Source: Clostridia bacterium (GTDB taxonomy: Bacteria; Bacillota; Clostridia; Christensenellales; Aristaeellaceae). From it: a stretch of DNA of 64,000 nt. The position numbers and the translations under genes are program-made. This document shows positions 24,271 through 33,829 of the stretch, piece after piece. The first letter of the stretch is position 1. Each line of letters starts with the position of its first letter. The DNA is taken from the NCBI GenBank assembly GCA_017465155.1, contig JAFTWV010000101.1:36310-100309 (forward strand), in the 5' to 3' direction. Under the pieces are notes generated by a model that made no database searches, was not told where the DNA came from, and worked only from the letters and a program-made list of their open reading frames with translations.

Positions 24271-24897
24271 ATGACCATTCCCATGGCACTGGTGGACTAT
24301 ATTCCGGTGATCTGCTTCGCCGCGTCCGGCATGCTGCTGCTGCGCTGCCTGTACCGGGCGATGAGCAAGGGCGCATATGCCCTGCTGGCTGCGGGCGTGA
24401 TGATGATTGTGTGCGCGGGCTTCTTCAAGGCGGCGTGGAAGCTGCTCTATGCGGCGAATATCTGCAACTTTGAACGACTCAATCAGGTGTTCTTCCCCAT
24501 GCAGGCCACAGGCTTTGTGCTGGCAGGTCTGGCAATGGTGAGCCTGCTGGTCTTCCGGCAGACAAAGGTGTACAGCGCAGCGGCTGCGCCTGCAGTATTT
24601 TCGGGCACGATGATTTTCGTGGCAATGATGGTGCTGGGTGCGGTGGGCCTGTGCGGCTCGCTGGCAGTGATTGCCAAGCGGATGAAGAAGCCTGCAGCCG
24701 TCGTACTGTTCATCGTGGCGTTCGTGTTCATGATGGGCATGGGCTATCTGTCCTCGAAGGACTTTGCCGATCCGGGCATGAACTGGATCGCGGAGTGCGT
24801 GAATGTTGTGGGGCAGGGCTGCATGCTTTGGGGCGTGCAGATGCTGCATAAGGCAGGTCTTGCGCAGGTGGAGGATGTGCGCAGGATTGCGGCGTGA
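24271..24897 (+). CDS. Hypothetical polytopic membrane protein
   Basis: A 208-residue protein that I do not recognise, with six to seven hydrophobic segments (for example about 10-27, 37-52, 78-93, 108-132, 142-158). AAAGGGAG lies upstream of the ATG. It is 32 bp downstream of the DUF1295 gene and followed by a terminator, so it ends the operon. Confidence 0.7.
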   Translation: MTIPMALVDYIPVICFAASGMLLLRCLYRAMSKGAYALLAAGVMMIVCAGFFKAAWKLLYAANICNFERLNQVFFPMQATGFVLAGLAMVSLLVFRQTKVYSAAAAPAVFSGTMIFVAMMVLGAVGLCGSLAVIAKRMKKPAAVVLFIVAFVFMMGMGYLSSKDFADPGMNWIAECVNVVGQGCMLWGVQMLHKAGLAQVEDVRRIAA

Positions 24898-24904
24898 GCC
24901 ATGC

Positions 24905-24939
24905 TGTCCGGACGGGGAAACCTGCCCGGACACTTTTTT
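24905..24939 (+). terminator. Terminator after the membrane-protein operon
   Basis: TGTCCGG / CCGGACA stem followed by CTTTTTTG. Confidence 0.88.
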
Positions 24940-25012
24940 GCTTATGTGGCAGGGATGGAGCGGAATACGGCGAATCCTGTACAACAATGCTTTTCCCAAG
25001 GAGGCGTCCGAG

Positions 25013-26290
25013 ATGAAGAAGATCACCGTAGCCATTGCCGGGATGGGCTCCCGGGGGATGAATACCTATGCCCGGTGTCTGGAAAGGTACGCCGGCCGTG
25101 CGGAACTGGTTGCCGTGGCGGATATCCGGCCTGACCGGGTGAAGGTTGCGGCGGAAAGATACGGCCTGAAGCCGGAAAGGTGCTTTGACAGCGTGGAGAG
25201 CCTGCTCAGACAGCCGAAGCTGGCGGATGTACTGTTCATCTGTACGCCGGACGATGTGCATTATCAGCCGGCCATTGACGCACTGAAGCTTGGCTATCAC
25301 CTGCTGCTGGAAAAGCCGGCGGCCCGTACCGTGGCTGAGTGCCGCCATATTGCGCAGCTGGCGCAGGAGAAAGGCCTGCATGTGATTGTGTGCCATGTGC
25401 TGCGGTATACCGTGTTCTACCAGACCATCCGTGATCTGATCGGGCAGGGCCGCGTGGGCGATATCATGACGGTAGAGGCTATTGAACGTGTGGCATACTG
25501 GCATCAGGCGCATTCCTTCGTGCGCGGCAACTGGCATGTTGCGGCGGATACCACGCCGATGATCCTTGCAAAGTGCTGCCATGATATCGACATGCTCCTG
25601 TGGCTGACGGGGAAGCGCTGCGAACGCGTCTCCTCCTTTGGGCACCTGACGCATTTCACCGGAGCCCATATGCCTCAGGGAGCTCCCGAACGCTGCGGCG
25701 AGGATTGTCCCGCTGCGGCAGACTGTCCCTACAACGCAAAACGGTACTACCTTGACATGTTCCGGAAGCATGGCGATGCATGGCCGGTCAATGTGGTGGC
25801 GCCGGAACCGACGGAGGAGAAGATCCTTGCGGCGCTGGCGGCAGGGGACTACGGCCGCTGCGTATACCGCATGGACAACGATGTGGTGGATCATCAGGTG
25901 ATGACGATGCAGCTGGAGGATGATGTGACGGTATCCCTCACAATGACGGCGTTTACTGCTACCGGCGGGCGCTGCATCCGTCTGATGGGTACGGGCGGCG
26001 AGATCTATGCAGACATGGAGAGAAACATGATTCGCGTGCATTCCTTCGGCGGGGAAGCGGAGGAGATTGACGTGCGGAAGCTGACGAAGGACTTTTCCGG
26101 ACATGGCGGCGGAGACGCGCGCATGGTGTCCGATTTCCTTGACGTGCTGGCAGGGAAGCCTGCAAGCGCTGCACTGACAACGATTGACCGCAGCGTGGAG
26201 AGTCACTATGCAGCGCTGGCTGCAGAGAAATCGCGCCTGCAGGGCGGGCAGGTCGTCGTGCTGGACGAATTTGTACAAAAGGAGCAATAA
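25013..26290 (+). CDS. Gfo/Idh/MocA-family oxidoreductase
   Basis: The 425-residue NAD(P)-dependent sugar or polyol dehydrogenase-type protein starts at the ATG after AAGGAGG; an open stretch back to 24803 overlaps the previous gene and lacks support. It has the Rossmann loop GMGSRG (10-15) and the EKP motif (100-102) of the family, with HDIDMLLWL as the putative catalytic segment. A Cys-rich insert (RCGEDCPAAADCPY) may bind zinc. It is followed after 5 bp by a MATE transporter gene. Confidence 0.88.
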   Translation: MKKITVAIAGMGSRGMNTYARCLERYAGRAELVAVADIRPDRVKVAAERYGLKPERCFDSVESLLRQPKLADVLFICTPDDVHYQPAIDALKLGYHLLLEKPAARTVAECRHIAQLAQEKGLHVIVCHVLRYTVFYQTIRDLIGQGRVGDIMTVEAIERVAYWHQAHSFVRGNWHVAADTTPMILAKCCHDIDMLLWLTGKRCERVSSFGHLTHFTGAHMPQGAPERCGEDCPAAADCPYNAKRYYLDMFRKHGDAWPVNVVAPEPTEEKILAALAAGDYGRCVYRMDNDVVDHQVMTMQLEDDVTVSLTMTAFTATGGRCIRLMGTGGEIYADMERNMIRVHSFGGEAEEIDVRKLTKDFSGHGGGDARMVSDFLDVLAGKPASAALTTIDRSVESHYAALAAEKSRLQGGQVVVLDEFVQKEQ

Positions 26291-26295
26291 GCATC

Positions 26296-27690
26296 ATGGC
26301 GGAAGCACGGATGCAGCTGGGGACAAGGCAGGAAAAGCGGGCGTTTTACCGCAACGCACTGGCGATCATGCTGCCTATCGCGCTGCAGAACCTGATGGAT
26401 ACAGCGGTCAGTTCTGCTGATGTAATCATGCTGTCCTATGTCAGTCAGGCGGCGCTGAGCGCATCCTCTCTGGCCGGTCAGGTGGCGTTTATCATGTCGA
26501 ACCTGATCTACGGGCTGTCTTCTGCTTCGGCGGTAATGGCGGCGCAGTACTGGGGCAAGGGCGACAAAACGGCGGTGGAACGTGTGCTGGGCATGGCGCT
26601 GCGGCTGGCACTGCTGGTCAGCGCGGTGTTTGCTGTGGCAGCCGCGGTGTTTCCGGCACAGATCATGCGGATATTTACGCCGGACCCCGTGCTGATTGCC
26701 GAGGGTGAAATATACCTGCGGGCAGTGAGCGCATCCTATGTGCTGGGCGCGTTTGCGCAGATTTATCTGAGCGTGATGCGCAGCGTGGAGCGGGTCGTGA
26801 TCACCGCTGCCGTGCATGGCGGTGCGGTGCTGATGAACGTGGCGCTCAATGCCTGCTTCATCTTTGGCGTTGGGCCGTTCCCAGAGCTGGGGATTCTCGG
26901 CGTGGCGCTGGCAACGAGCATCACTCGTGCGGCAGAGACGCTGGTGTGCATCATTGACGGCAGACTGTGCAGGCGTATCCGGCTGCGTGTGAAATATCTG
27001 TGGGCCAGAGGCGGTCAGCTGATGCGGGATTTCGTGAAGCTGGCGATTCCGGCGGCAGCCAACGATATCATCTGGGGGCTGGCCTTCAGCGTGTATTCGG
27101 TGATTCTCGGACATCTGTCCAGCGACATTGTGGCGGCAAATTCCGTGGCGTCTGTGGTGCGCAACCTGGGTACGGTCATGTGCTTTGGTACGGCGAGTGC
27201 AGCGGGGATCGTGCTGGGAAAGACGATGGGCGAAAACCGCCTGACAGAAGCGAGGACCTATGCAAAGCGCTTTATCGGCATGGCGGTCTGGACAGCGCTG
27301 ATCGGCGGTGCGGCGATTCTGCTGCTGCGTCAGCCAGTGCTGGATTTCATGCACCTGTACGTCAAGGATGCGACACAGCAGGCGAAGGACGACCTGGGGC
27401 TGATGCTGTTCATCAACGCCTATTACATCATGGGCATGTCACTGAATACGATGCTGATCTGCGGCATATTCCGTTCCGGGGGCGATGTGCGCTACGGGCT
27501 GATCTGCGATACGGTCGCCATGTGGGGCTATGCGGTGCCGATGGGGCTGCTGTGCGCGTTTGTGCTGAAGCTGCCGGAAATGTGGGTGTATTTCATCCTC
27601 TGTCTGGATGAATTTGTGAAGCTGCCGGTGAATTTCTGGTATTACAGGAAGCAGCGCTGGGTCCGGAATATCACCCGGCAGGAGGCATAA
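26296..27690 (+). CDS. MATE-family efflux transporter
   Basis: The 464-residue integral membrane protein has about 12 helices in two similar halves (NorM/MATE type). Hallmarks include MLPIALQNLMDTAVSSADVI and the start of the second half, LAIPAAANDIIW. It would export drugs or metabolites using an ion gradient. The gene is nearly contiguous with the upstream oxidoreductase gene, so they are co-transcribed. Confidence 0.9.
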   Translation: MAEARMQLGTRQEKRAFYRNALAIMLPIALQNLMDTAVSSADVIMLSYVSQAALSASSLAGQVAFIMSNLIYGLSSASAVMAAQYWGKGDKTAVERVLGMALRLALLVSAVFAVAAAVFPAQIMRIFTPDPVLIAEGEIYLRAVSASYVLGAFAQIYLSVMRSVERVVITAAVHGGAVLMNVALNACFIFGVGPFPELGILGVALATSITRAAETLVCIIDGRLCRRIRLRVKYLWARGGQLMRDFVKLAIPAAANDIIWGLAFSVYSVILGHLSSDIVAANSVASVVRNLGTVMCFGTASAAGIVLGKTMGENRLTEARTYAKRFIGMAVWTALIGGAAILLLRQPVLDFMHLYVKDATQQAKDDLGLMLFINAYYIMGMSLNTMLICGIFRSGGDVRYGLICDTVAMWGYAVPMGLLCAFVLKLPEMWVYFILCLDEFVKLPVNFWYYRKQRWVRNITRQEA

Positions 27691-27717
27691 CAGAATATCG
27701 TGATTGATTTCCATGCT

Positions 27718-27746
27718 GAGGGGTTCTCCATTGCGGAGAATCCCTC
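27718..27746 (+). terminator. Hairpin after the MATE gene
   Basis: GAGGGGTTCTCC / GGAGAATCCCTC forms a 12-bp stem with one G-T pair. There is no T tract, so termination is likely to be weak. Confidence 0.5.
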
Positions 27747-27822
27747 AAAGTCTTGCCGGCTCTTCACACCCGATTTCCTGTGCGGGAATTGAAAAACTTC
27801 TTTGTTAGCCTTTGTAAACGCA

Positions 27823-27875
27823 TTGAAAAGTGAAGGAAGATGTGCTACAATGCCCAGTAGAGGTAAACGTTTGCG
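27823..27875 (+). promoter_or_regulatory. Cellobiose phosphorylase promoter with LacI-type operator
   Basis: TTGAAA (27823-27828), 17-bp spacer, TACAAT (27846-27851). Eleven bases further, GGTAAACGTTTGCG (27862-27875) is a near-palindrome centred on CG, as in LacI/GalR-family operators and cre sites. A second half-matching TGTAAACGCATTGA lies at about 27813-27826, over the -35 box. A repressor bound at +1 would block initiation. Confidence 0.78.
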
Positions 27876-27947
27876 TTCGACGTGACGTATGCTCTCGAAA
27901 ACGATTTAGCTATCCCGACCTGTAATACGCTAAGGAGGAAATCAACC

Positions 27948-30341
27948 ATGCAGTATGGTTATTTCAACGACGCGGCGCGTGAGTACGTCATCACTGACCC
28001 GCGTACCCCCATGGCTTGGGCCAACTACCTCGGCAGCCCCGAGTACGGCGCGATCGTGACGCAGAATGCCGGCGGCTATTCCTTCGTCAAGTCCGGTGCG
28101 GCAGGCCGCATCCTGCGCTACTCCTTCAACCAGTTCGACGAGCCCGGCCGCTACGTCTACCTGCGCGATGACGAGGACGGCGATTTCTGGTCTGCCAGCT
28201 GGCGTCCGGTGGAGAAGGATCTGAACGAGTACAAGACCATCACCCGCCACGGCACCTCCTACACGGAGATCGAGAGCGAGTACAAGGGCATCAAGTCCGC
28301 TGTGCTGTACTACGTCCCCATGAACGCCACCCACGAGGTCTGGCGCGTGAAGGTCACCAACACCTCTGACAAGGTGCGTACCATTTCCGCCATGTCCTAC
28401 TGCGAGCTGACCACCGAGAGCAACTACGAGCAGGATCTGGTCAACCTCCAGTACACCCAGTTCATCACCACCACCACCTTCCACGGTGACTGCATCGTCG
28501 AGCACATCAACCAGTTCTGCGGCGTGAACGAGCAGAAGGAAAACTGGCGTGAGCGCGTCTTCGCGCTGGCGGGTGCTCCCGTGAAGAGCTACTGCGGCCG
28601 CCGCGAGAAGTACGTGGGCATCAACCGCTTCAACAAGCCCCAGGCGGTCATTAACGGCGATCTGGGCAACATGCTCAACTTCAACGGCAACCCCTGCGGC
28701 GCGCTGCACACCCAGCTGGAGCTGCAGCCCGGCGAGAGCAAGACCATCGCCTTCATCCTGATGCAGAAGGCTCCCTCCGCCGCCCGCCCGATCATCGACC
28801 GCTATGCCGACACCGAGAGCGTTGTCAATGCCGAGCTGGCTGAGCTGATCGCCTACTGGCACGGCAAGCTGTCCGGCCTGACGGTCAACACCCCCGACGC
28901 GAACTTCAACACCATGATCAACACCTGGAACGCGTTCCAGTGCTTCACCACCTTCGTGTGGAGCCGCGCCGCAAGCCTCATCTACTGCGGCCAGCGCAAC
29001 GGCCTGGGCTACCGCGACACCGTGCAGGACATCCAGGGCATCATCCACCTCGATCCCGAGATGGCCAAGGAGCGCCTCGTCCACATGCTGAGCGCGCAGG
29101 TGCATCACGGCGGCGGCCTGCCCCTGGTGAAGTTCACCCACAATCCCGGTCATGAGGATTCCCCCGAGGACGACAGCTATGTTCGCTCCACCGGGCATCC
29201 CCACTACCGCGCGGACGACGCCCTGTGGCTGTTCCCCACGGTCTACAAGTACATCGCCGAGACCGGCAACAAGGACTTCCTGAACGAGGTTGTGCCCTAC
29301 GCCACCCACGGCGAGGATACCGTGCTGGAGCATCTGAAGAAGGCCATCGACTTCTCCATGAACCATCTGGGCGCTCACGGCATGCCCGCGGGCCTGCACG
29401 CCGACTGGAACGACTGCCTGCGTCTGGGCGCGGCGGGCGAATCCTCCTTCGTGGCGATGCAGCTGTACTACGCCACCGTCGTGCTGGACGAGCTGATGCC
29501 TGATACCGCTGAAAACGCCGAGTACCGCAAGTACCTGCGCGAGGTCGGCGAGACCCAGAAGAAGCTCATCAACGAGCACTTCTGGGAGGACGACCGCTTC
29601 CGCCGCGGCTACAGTGAGGCGGGCGCGATCATCGGCAGCAAGAACGATCCCGAGGCCTCCATGTGGATGAATCCCCAGTGCTGGGCGGTCATCTCCCGTC
29701 TGGCGACTCCCGATCAGGCGGAGAAGTCCATGCAGAGCGTCTACGACCTGCTGAACACCCCCTGGGGCGTTGAGGTCATGGGCCCCTGCTACAAGGAGCA
29801 TGCCTTCGACGGCGCGAACATGCTGCTGTTCAACCCCACCACCAAGGAAAACGGCGGCATCTTCTGCCAGCCCCAGGGCTGGGCGATCCTGGCCGAGTCC
29901 CTGCTGGGCCACGGCGGCCGCGCGTTCGAGTACTTCACCGAGTCCTGCCCCGCGGCCTACAATGACCGCGCGGAGCTGCGCGAGATCGAGCCCTACGTGC
30001 ACGGCCAGTTCATCGAGGGCCATGAGTCTCCCCAGCCCGGCCGCAGTCATGTGCACTGGCTGACCGGTACTGCCTCCACCGTCATGGTCGGCTGCGTCGA
30101 GGGTATCCTCGGCCTGCGTCCCACCCCTGACGGCCTGGTCATCAGCCCCGCCATCCCCGCCGAGTGGGACGGCTTCACCATGGACAAGACCTTCCGCGGC
30201 AAGCGCCTCCACATCACCGTGGACAACGCCGCCCACAAGGAAGGCATCCCCTCCAAGGTGCTGGTGAACGGCGTGGAAGTCGCCGGCGTCCTGACGGATG
30301 ACGTGCTGACCGACGGCTGCCAGATCACGGTGGTCATGTAA
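27948..30341 (+). CDS. GH94 cellobiose phosphorylase
   Basis: The 797-residue cytoplasmic enzyme splits cellobiose with phosphate to glucose 1-phosphate and glucose. The start MQYGYFNDAAREYVIT and the total length match cellobiose phosphorylases rather than the longer cellodextrin enzymes. The catalytic acid is Asp489 in ADWNDCLRLG, the position of Asp490 in the Cellvibrio enzyme. The domain order is the N-terminal beta-sandwich, linker helices, (alpha/alpha)6 barrel and C-terminal sheet. The start ATG has AAGGAGG upstream. Codons end overwhelmingly in C or G, more than in neighbouring genes, suggesting strong expression. It is controlled by a promoter with a LacI-type operator. Confidence 0.92.
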   Translation: MQYGYFNDAAREYVITDPRTPMAWANYLGSPEYGAIVTQNAGGYSFVKSGAAGRILRYSFNQFDEPGRYVYLRDDEDGDFWSASWRPVEKDLNEYKTITRHGTSYTEIESEYKGIKSAVLYYVPMNATHEVWRVKVTNTSDKVRTISAMSYCELTTESNYEQDLVNLQYTQFITTTTFHGDCIVEHINQFCGVNEQKENWRERVFALAGAPVKSYCGRREKYVGINRFNKPQAVINGDLGNMLNFNGNPCGALHTQLELQPGESKTIAFILMQKAPSAARPIIDRYADTESVVNAELAELIAYWHGKLSGLTVNTPDANFNTMINTWNAFQCFTTFVWSRAASLIYCGQRNGLGYRDTVQDIQGIIHLDPEMAKERLVHMLSAQVHHGGGLPLVKFTHNPGHEDSPEDDSYVRSTGHPHYRADDALWLFPTVYKYIAETGNKDFLNEVVPYATHGEDTVLEHLKKAIDFSMNHLGAHGMPAGLHADWNDCLRLGAAGESSFVAMQLYYATVVLDELMPDTAENAEYRKYLREVGETQKKLINEHFWEDDRFRRGYSEAGAIIGSKNDPEASMWMNPQCWAVISRLATPDQAEKSMQSVYDLLNTPWGVEVMGPCYKEHAFDGANMLLFNPTTKENGGIFCQPQGWAILAESLLGHGGRAFEYFTESCPAAYNDRAELREIEPYVHGQFIEGHESPQPGRSHVHWLTGTASTVMVGCVEGILGLRPTPDGLVISPAIPAEWDGFTMDKTFRGKRLHITVDNAAHKEGIPSKVLVNGVEVAGVLTDDVLTDGCQITVVM

Positions 30342-30354
30342 TTCCATATTTCCT

Positions 30355-30388
30355 GCAGAGTCTTTCGTAAGAGGGACTCTGCTTTTTT
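30355..30388 (+). terminator. Terminator of the cellobiose phosphorylase gene
   Basis: GCAGAGTC / GACTCTGC stem followed by TTTTTT. Confidence 0.9.
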
Positions 30389-30547
30389 GCCTGCAGATGG
30401 ATGCTTTTGACAGCCGAGTGCGCATTCCGTGCACTTGATTGTCTGCTGCCCCTCCCTTAACCGGCAGGAAAAAGCGCAGACAATGCCGAATCAATACGGA
30501 AGACCCTCGCAGCGTATGCTGTTCAAGTATGAAAGGAAGTGCCCGTT

Positions 30548-33421
30548 ATGTCCCTGACCACCGGTCAGAAGCTCCATGGCTTTACCGTCACCCGCGTGCG
30601 TGAGGTTGCGGAGCTGAATGCAAACCTCGTCGAAATGACCCACGACAAGACCAACGCCTCCCTCGTCTGGGTGGACAATGGCGAAACCAACAAGCTTTTC
30701 TCCATCGCCTTCAAGACCCTGCCCGAGGATTCCACCGGCGTGTTCCACATCCTGGAGCACAGCGTGCTGTGCGGCAGCGATAAGTACCCCGTGAAGGAAC
30801 CCTTTGTGGAGCTGCTGAAGAGCTCCATGAACACCTTCCTCAATGCCATGACCTTCCCGGACAAGACCATGTATCCCGTGTCCAGCCGCAATGAGCAGGA
30901 CTTTATGAACCTGACCGAGGTGTATCTGGACGCGGTGTTCGCCCCCGCCATCCGTACGAATCCGAACATCTTCTATCAGGAGGGCTGGCACGTCGAGATG
31001 GAGAACGCGGACAGCACGCCCACCTACAAAGGCGTGGTGTTCAACGAGATGAAGGGCGCGATGTCCTCTGTGGACGAGGTGATCATGGAGGGCATGCTGG
31101 CTGCCATGTACCCCGACACCTGTTATGGTTTCAACTCCGGCGGCGATCCCCGCGTGATTCCCGAGTTGACCTACGAGCAGTACATGTCCATGTACAACCG
31201 CTATTATCACCCTTCCAACAGCCGCATTTTCCTGGATGGCGCGGTGCCGCTGGATCGGGTGCTGGCGCTGATCGACGGCTACCTCAGCCGCTTCGAGCGC
31301 AGCGATGAGAAGCATGTCATCGCCCATCAGGCGCCCATGGCGGTGGAAAAGACCCAGTATTACGAGGTGTCCGCCGCCGATGGCACAGAGAACCGTGCGA
31401 TGCTGTCCATCGGCAAGATCATCGGCGGCTGGGCGGACGTAAAGCGCGTGACGGCGGCGGATATCCTGGCGGATGTGCTGACCGGCTCCAACGAGGCGCC
31501 GCTCAAGCGAGCACTGCTGTCCTCCGGGCTATGTCAGGATGTGAAGATGGAGGCGGACGGCTCCATCGCCCAGCCCGCGATGATGCTGACCGTCAGGAAC
31601 ATCGACCACGCTAACGCCGGCGCAATCCGTGAGGTCATCCGCAAGACCTGCACGGAGCTTACGGAGAAGGGCATCGATCGCGATATGCTGGCGGCGTCCA
31701 TCAATCGCTACGAATTCCGCGTCCGCGAGCCCAACGAGCCTGCCGGTCTCATGCGCTGTATCATGGCGCTGAATACCTGGCTGCACGACGGCGACCCGCT
31801 GACCTGCCTGGTTTACGACGAGCTGATGGGTGAGATTCGCGTAATGGCCGAAAACGGCGGCTTCGAGGCTCTGCTGTCCGATCTGCTGCTGAAGGAGGAC
31901 GACATGGTTCTCCTGCATACGCTGCCTTCCACGACGCTGGGCGAGGAACTGCGTGCTGAGGAAGCTGCGAAGCTGGCCGCCGCTGCATCTGCGTGGACGG
32001 CGGAGGATAAGGCCGCCATCCTCGACCTGAACGAGAAGCTGCATGCCTGGCAGCAGACGCCCGACAGTCCCGAACAGCTGGCGACTCTGCCCGTGCTGGA
32101 TTTGAGCGAGGTCAGCCCTGATCCGGTGCTGCTGCATACGGAAGCGTCCGCCGTTGACGGCGTGACTGTGCTCTACCACAAGGCTGCCACCAACGGCATC
32201 GTGCACCTGAATATGTACTTCAACCTGAGCGACTGCACGCTGGATGAGCTGTGTGAAGTGAATTCGCTGACCCGTCTGCTGGGCGTGCTGCCCACGGCGA
32301 AGTACGGAGTGGTGGAGCTGCAGCAGGCTGTGAAGACCCATCTGGGCCGCCTGAACTTCTCCGTGGAAACGAAGGAGAAGATTAACTGCGGCGAAAAGTG
32401 TACGCCCGTGCTGCGGGTGAACTGCTCCGTCATGGCCGACAAGATTGACATCGCCCGCGAGCTGATCGTCGAGATCCTCACCGCCACCGACTTCAGCGAT
32501 ACTGCCCGCATCCGTGAGATTGCCCTGCAGGCGGACGAGCAGGCTAAGCAGCTGTGCATCATGGCGGGCCATGTGCTGGCCATGACGGCGGCGCAGGCGC
32601 ATTATAGCGCGGCCTGTGCGGTTAATGAGATGCTGCGCGGCTATACGGGCGTACAGTGGCTGCAGGGCTTCGTGGCGAACTTCGATGCAAAGATCGGCGC
32701 ACATGTGGCACTGCTCAAGGCTAAGCTGGCTGCTGCCGCCTGCCGCGCCCGGTTGACGCTGTCTGTGACGGCGAATGCTCATGTCGATGTGTCTGAGCTG
32801 ATCGCCGCGCTTCCTGCCGGCGAGGCCTGTGTGCCCGATGCAGCCTACGCCATCGACCTGCCCATGAAGCAGGGCATCCGCATCCCCGCACAGATCGGCT
32901 ACGGCATCCTCGCTTCTGATCTGGGCTGTGCATGGAATGGCTCTGCACTGGTCGCTGCAAATATCCTGAGCCTTGGCTATCTGTGGAACGTAGTTCGCGT
33001 GCAGGGCGGCGCATATGGCTGCGGACTGCGCTTTGGCCGCCGGATTGCAATTGCCTACTCTTACCGCGACCCCACTCCTGCCCGTTCCCTTACGATGTAC
33101 CGCCAGGCAGCGGACTTCCTGCGCTCCTTTGTTGATTCCGGGGAGCGCATCGACAAGTTTGTCATTTCCACCGTCGCGGAAACCGAGCCCCTCATGAGCC
33201 CCCGCGACGAGGGCGCCCGTGCCGACGGCGAGTGGTTCTCAGGCAAGACGGAAGCTGATCTGCGACAGGAACGTGCCGAAATTCTTGCCACCGACGGCAA
33301 GGCGCTGCTGTACTGGTGTGATGCGCTGGAGCACATGGCGTCAACGGGTGCGGTCTGCGTCGTTGCCCATGAGGAGGCGCTGAAGGCCTGCGAAAAGGAA
33401 AATCTGGTCATCGCGGATTGA
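30548..33421 (+). CDS. M16C-family zinc metallopeptidase (presequence protease-like)
   Basis: The 957-residue protein is an M16C insulinase-like peptidase. The inverted zinc motif HILEH lies at 67-71; the third ligand is expected in FNEMKGAMSS. The C-terminal RVQGGAYG and SYRDP provide the substrate-binding Arg/Tyr region. Two M16 halves are linked in one chain. It degrades unfolded peptides in the cytoplasm; bacterial relatives are thought to clear peptides of tens of residues. ATG at 30548 follows AAAGGAAG; a GTG nine bases earlier is possible. Single-gene unit with a terminator at 33435-33467. Confidence 0.9.
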   Translation: MSLTTGQKLHGFTVTRVREVAELNANLVEMTHDKTNASLVWVDNGETNKLFSIAFKTLPEDSTGVFHILEHSVLCGSDKYPVKEPFVELLKSSMNTFLNAMTFPDKTMYPVSSRNEQDFMNLTEVYLDAVFAPAIRTNPNIFYQEGWHVEMENADSTPTYKGVVFNEMKGAMSSVDEVIMEGMLAAMYPDTCYGFNSGGDPRVIPELTYEQYMSMYNRYYHPSNSRIFLDGAVPLDRVLALIDGYLSRFERSDEKHVIAHQAPMAVEKTQYYEVSAADGTENRAMLSIGKIIGGWADVKRVTAADILADVLTGSNEAPLKRALLSSGLCQDVKMEADGSIAQPAMMLTVRNIDHANAGAIREVIRKTCTELTEKGIDRDMLAASINRYEFRVREPNEPAGLMRCIMALNTWLHDGDPLTCLVYDELMGEIRVMAENGGFEALLSDLLLKEDDMVLLHTLPSTTLGEELRAEEAAKLAAAASAWTAEDKAAILDLNEKLHAWQQTPDSPEQLATLPVLDLSEVSPDPVLLHTEASAVDGVTVLYHKAATNGIVHLNMYFNLSDCTLDELCEVNSLTRLLGVLPTAKYGVVELQQAVKTHLGRLNFSVETKEKINCGEKCTPVLRVNCSVMADKIDIARELIVEILTATDFSDTARIREIALQADEQAKQLCIMAGHVLAMTAAQAHYSAACAVNEMLRGYTGVQWLQGFVANFDAKIGAHVALLKAKLAAAACRARLTLSVTANAHVDVSELIAALPAGEACVPDAAYAIDLPMKQGIRIPAQIGYGILASDLGCAWNGSALVAANILSLGYLWNVVRVQGGAYGCGLRFGRRIAIAYSYRDPTPARSLTMYRQAADFLRSFVDSGERIDKFVISTVAETEPLMSPRDEGARADGEWFSGKTEADLRQERAEILATDGKALLYWCDALEHMASTGAVCVVAHEEALKACEKENLVIAD

Positions 33422-33434
33422 TGACGTATCTGTG

Positions 33435-33467
33435 CCCTGCATGCAGTACGCGTGCAGGGTGCTTTTG
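33435..33467 (+). terminator. Terminator of the M16 peptidase gene
   Basis: CCCTGCA / TGCAGGG stem with GCTTTTG downstream. Confidence 0.75.
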
Positions 33468-33555
33468 TATAACGGTGATAGAATGAATGCGACAAATCCG
33501 AATTTGTTTTGTGGATATGCATTTTCTACCAGGCAGGATTGATTTGCAGAAAGGA

Positions 33556-33728
33556 GCCGCTTTCGTGCGTCGAAAGCGGCGCAAAGCCGCCGGGGGGGAA
33601 GCAAAAAAGTGCTTCCCCCCGGACCCCCCTCTGTCCTCTTGGAAGTTGGTCGCGCGGCTGCAAAGCGGGGCGGCTCCGGTTGCAGAGGATTGCCTGAATT
33701 TCCGCTTGCAGCGGAAGCAATCCTCTGC
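33556..33728. repeat. Cluster of long palindromes in an intergenic gap
   Basis: Three consecutive hairpins: GCCGCTTTCG/CGAAAGCGGC (33556-33580), CCGGGGGGGAAGC/GCTTCCCCCCGG (33590-33622) and GCAGAGGATTGC/GCAATCCTCTGC (33682-33728). The last encloses another TTCCGC/GCGGAA stem. They lie in the 950-bp gap between the M16 and recQ genes, which holds no credible gene. Confidence 0.7.
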
Positions 33729-33829
33729 AAAGTCGCCGCATTGCTCCTTTGTGGGTTGAGCGGCAGCCGCACCGGCTTGGAAGAACGCATGCGGTGCATG
33801 GAATGCGGAAGCACTGCTCGTGCATCGAA

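Noticed and set aside
22571-24376. 601-codon minus-strand frame opposite the SDR and DUF1295 genes
   Set aside because: It runs antisense across two well-supported genes, is His/Arg/Gln-rich and has no start signal.
30404-30447. Possible promoter TTGACA near 30408 before the M16 gene
   Set aside because: The -35 box is good but the 17-bp-spaced hexamer TGCACT is a poor -10 box, so it was not listed.
27942-30494. 850-codon minus-strand frame opposite cellobiose phosphorylase
   Set aside because: Low-complexity translation rich in Val, Gly, Ala and His caused by C-ending codons of the GH94 gene; no domain or start signal.
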